From NCBI GenBank assembly GCA_027488115.1, contig JAIYCG010000044.1, positions 1 through 64,000 of the forward strand: a DNA stretch of 64,000 nucleotides, written 5' to 3'. Below are positions 62,863-64,000 of this stretch, piece after piece. A model generated the notes under the pieces. The model was given only the letters and a program-made list of their open reading frames with translations. It was not told where the DNA came from and ran no database searches. The stretch's first letter is position 1. Each line of letters starts with the position of its first letter. The DNA is from Comamonadaceae bacterium. GTDB taxonomy: Bacteria; Pseudomonadota; Gammaproteobacteria; Burkholderiales; Burkholderiaceae_C. The position numbers were made by a program, and so were the translations under genes.

Positions 62863-64000
62863 ACAGACTCCTTAGATTTAAACAACGAGAAATACAAAAC
62901 GGGAATGACCACCAAGGTGAGCAGGGTGGATACCAAAATTCCGAAGATGAGGGACACGGCCAAGCCATTGAAAATGGGGTCGTCCAAAATAAAAAACGCA
63001 CCAATCATGGCGGCCAACCCAGTGAGCACAATGGGTTGTGCGCGCACTGCGGCCGATTGAATAACGGCTTCTTTAAAGTCCATGCCTTGCGCCACTTGAA
63101 GCTCAATGAAGTCAACCAACAAAATGGAGTTGCGCACAATGATGCCGGCCAAGGCAATCATGCCGATCATGCTGGTGGCGGTGAACTGGGCGTTGAGCAA
63201 AGCATGACCCGGCATGACGCCAATCATGGTGAGCGGAATGGGCGCCATGATCACCAAAGGTGTGAGATAGCTTTTGAACTGCGCCACCACCAAGAGGTAA
63301 ATCAGAATCAGGCCCACACCATAGGCGGTGCCCATGTCGCGGAACGTTTCGTAGGTGATCTGTGATTCGCCGTCCCACTTCACGGCGTATTCGCGGTAAG
63401 TGTCGCTGGGTTGTTGAATCCAATACTCACCCAACTCGCCCTGACCGGGCAAGACAGCTTCTTTCATGTTGCTTCTAATCCCAAATAAGCCATACAGGGG
63501 TGAGTCTTGCGAACCTGCCATGTCGCCCATTACATAGCTCACCGGCAACAAGTCTTTGGTGAACAAAGGTTTTTGAATGACGCCTGTTTTCACTTCAACC
63601 AATTCAGACAATGGCACCATCTGACCGTTGGCGGCACGCATGGGCATGGCCAACACATCCTTCAAACCAATTTGAGATTGAAGGGGTAATTGCAGCCTGA
63701 CGGGTACAGGCAGTTTGCTGTTGCCATCATGCAGGTAAGTGGCGTCTGTACCTTGCAAGGCACCTTGCACCGTTTGCGAAATGGCACTGACTGAAATACC
63801 CAGTGTTTCGGCGCGTTGCCTGCGCACTTGCAACCACTGTCGTGGTGCGTCGGCCTTGAGGGAAGTGTCTGTCCCCACAATACCTGGCGTTTGTAAAAAC
63901 GCTTTGGCCAAATTGGCGGCCAAGGCCTGACGGCCTGCTTCATCAGGACCATAAATTTCAGCCACCAAAGGACTCATCACGGGCGGGCCAGGTGGCACTT
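62859..64000 (-). CDS. RND efflux transporter permease, C-terminal part (truncated by the window)
   Basis: About 380 residues of the C-terminal half of an AcrB-type RND permease are visible. Features include the second periplasmic loop and the final six membrane helices, with P-L-V-I-M-A-P-I-P-L-T-M-I-G-V and I-V-R-N-S-I-L-L-V-D-F-I in place of G-L-x-x-K-N-A-I-L. The N-terminal part lies beyond position 64000. The paired DUF2892 gene and divergence from the other RND pump indicate a distinct substrate class, possibly metal or sulfur compounds. Confidence 0.88.
   Translation of the reverse strand, partial: VPPGPPVMSPLVAEIYGPDEAGRQALAANLAKAFLQTPGIVGTDTSLKADAPRQWLQVRRQRAETLGISVSAISQTVQGALQGTDATYLHDGNSKLPVPVRLQLPLQSQIGLKDVLAMPMRAANGQMVPLSELVEVKTGVIQKPLFTKDLLPVSYVMGDMAGSQDSPLYGLFGIRSNMKEAVLPGQGELGEYWIQQPSDTYREYAVKWDGESQITYETFRDMGTAYGVGLILIYLLVVAQFKSYLTPLVIMAPIPLTMIGVMPGHALLNAQFTATSMIGMIALAGIIVRNSILLVDFIELQVAQGMDFKEAVIQSAAVRAQPIVLTGLAAMIGAFFILDDPIFNGLAVSLIFGILVSTLLTLVVIPVLYFSLFKSKESV

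Overview
The window looks like the chromosome of a betaproteobacterium of the order Burkholderiales, most likely a freshwater Comamonadaceae of the Limnohabitans/Rhodoferax kind. This rests on the protein families and on the housekeeping block trpS, M50 protease, Sua5-like, RNase AM-like, ferredoxin, pth, rplY, prs, tRNA-Gln, ispE, lolB, TPR protein, mutM-mutY, rapZ, recN, nadK, hrcA. It was judged from the sequence alone. There are no rRNA genes, CRISPR arrays or intact transposase genes.

Layout. 0-2.5 kb: a possible IS end, a TetR regulator and a carotenoid/retinoid-type FAD oxidoreductase under a palindromic operator. 3.1-6.4 kb: a 1092-residue protein joining a serralysin-type zinc protease, a short RTX stretch and a C-terminal calpain-type cysteine protease. 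6.8-7.1, 10.4-10.6 and 48.4-48.5 kb: three copies of a dispersed hairpin repeat with a nearly invariant 28-nt loop and stems that differ between copies but stay complementary within each copy. 7-20 kb: accessory genes, including a Phd/YefM-CcdB pair, a photolyase-like protein whose domains seem to be in swapped order, a molybdenum hydroxylase (small and large subunits), brnT-brnA, apaG, a divergent carbamoyltransferase, a Fur-type box with feoA-feoB, and a DUF4160/DUF2442-HTH pair behind a 27-nt palindrome. 19.6-31.5 kb: an RND efflux pair, kynureninase, modBC without modA, and a complete sulfate uptake operon sbp-cysTWA. 31.5-48.4 kb: the housekeeping block. 48.5-54.2 kb: a Phd/RelE-type toxin-antitoxin pair, tyrosine catabolism (hppD), SOS-controlled umuDC and a Tat-type MBL-fold hydrolase.

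54.3-62.5 kb: a CAT-anticodon tRNA gene whose 3' part is repeated exactly (55 bp) 8.2 kb downstream. Between the repeats lies an AT-rich, one-direction, tightly packed operon of nine genes: a Spy/CpxP-like protein, a His/Gly-rich exported protein, a DUF3106-like protein, an ECF sigma factor, a probable anti-sigma factor, a lipoprotein joining PEBP-like and YHYH domains, an exported protein and two paralogous metallophosphoesterase lipoproteins. No integrase is present. This is a genomic island whose products appear to act almost entirely outside the cytoplasm. The window ends in a DUF2892 protein and a truncated RND permease.

The best candidates for something undescribed are the serralysin-calpain fusion, the covarying hairpin repeat family and the integrase-less sigma-factor island.
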